5,034 nucleotides of DNA from Actinomycetes bacterium. Lineage in GTDB: Bacteria; Actinomycetota; Actinomycetes; Actinomycetales; Microbacteriaceae. The notes under the pieces were generated by a model, which saw only the letters and a program-made list of their open reading frames with translations, did not search any database and was not told the origin of the DNA. Of this stretch, positions 4,742 through 5,034 are shown one piece after another (within the stretch, counting starts at the first letter, position 1; each line of letters opens with the position of its first letter). The position numbers and the translations under genes were made by a program. The stretch lies in assembly GCA_023421635.1 (NCBI GenBank), contig JAEZSU010000078.1, positions 1 to 5,034 on the forward strand, read 5' to 3'.

Positions 4742-5034
4742 TCCTCCTGCTGCTCGGCGGGCTCGCCCCGCTCGTCGGCCGCTGCCTCACCCGCTGCCTC
4801 CGCGGGCACGCCCTCGGGGCGGATGAGTTCGCGCACCTCCGCCATGAAGCTGGCCAGCTGCTGCTGCTGCCAGCGCAGCTGCCGGGTGCGGTCCTCAGCG
4901 TCGCGCAGCACGCCGGTGGTGTGGCCGATGACGGTGTCGACGATCTTCTGCGCCTTGACCCGCGCGCGGTCGAGCGTGTCGCGGGCGCGGACCTGCGCGT
5001 CTGCCTCGATCTGCGCCGCCTGCGCGCGCATGAG
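4738..5034 (-). CDS. C-terminal part of a coiled-coil, DivIVA-like protein (partial)
   Basis: About 98 C-terminal residues are visible; the frame stays open to the right edge, so the true start is outside and the internal ATG at 5031 is unlikely to be the start. The segment from AQIEADAQVRARDTLDRARVKAQKIVDTVIGHTT to ERTRQ-type repeats is a long, charged, Ala-rich helix with heptad character, continuing through LRWQQQQLASFMAEVRELI. It ends in a low-complexity Ala/Glu/Pro tail (from about PEGVPAEAAGEAAADE). This resembles the C-terminal helix of actinobacterial DivIVA/Wag31- or SepIVA-like proteins, which organise polar growth and division at the membrane. The diagnostic N-terminal DivIVA domain is not in the window, so other coiled-coil proteins, such as ATP synthase b-like ones, remain possible. 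It converges with the MarR gene and has no visible functional tie to it. Confidence 0.7.
   Translation of the reverse strand, partial: LMRAQAAQIEADAQVRARDTLDRARVKAQKIVDTVIGHTTGVLRDAEDRTRQLRWQQQQLASFMAEVRELIRPEGVPAEAAGEAAADERGEPAEQQED

Overview
The window is GC-rich throughout. Its codon use, GTG starts, weak or absent Shine-Dalgarno sites at some genes, and gene content point to a high-GC actinobacterium, most likely Microbacteriaceae such as Microbacterium. The genus is inferred from the character of the proteins, not from any search. It reads as ordinary chromosome: I see no mobile element, CRISPR array, tRNA or rRNA.

Left third (1-2254): a large membrane sensor histidine kinase on the minus strand has a MASE1-like membrane domain, a degenerate PAS-like region, a HisKA domain and the start of an ATPase domain. 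It runs off the left edge. A stand-alone 119-residue receiver protein (1895-2254, plus) is transcribed divergently from it across a ~105 bp gap. Together they look like a two-component system whose receiver has no output domain.

Middle (2267-3420): a TerC-family membrane protein (minus), probably a Mn2+ exporter, is preceded by a leader that I read as a yybP-ykoY manganese riboswitch. The 3' strand of its P1 helix is perfectly complementary to the ribosome binding site of the terC-like gene, which gives a simple model for translational switching by Mn2+.

Right part (3432-4725): a probable two-gene minus-strand operon encodes a 114-residue DUF7882-like protein and a 67-residue protein I do not recognise. 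It is divergent from a MarR-family regulator (4114-4725, plus). The gap between them is a local AT-rich island with a near-perfect 16 bp palindrome, a good candidate MarR operator. The MarR gene converges on the C-terminal part of a coiled-coil, DivIVA-like protein (minus) that continues beyond the right edge; a short hairpin contains both stop codons.

The strongest regulatory stories are the Mn2+ riboswitch with its anti-Shine-Dalgarno helix, and the MarR/DUF7882 divergent promoter.
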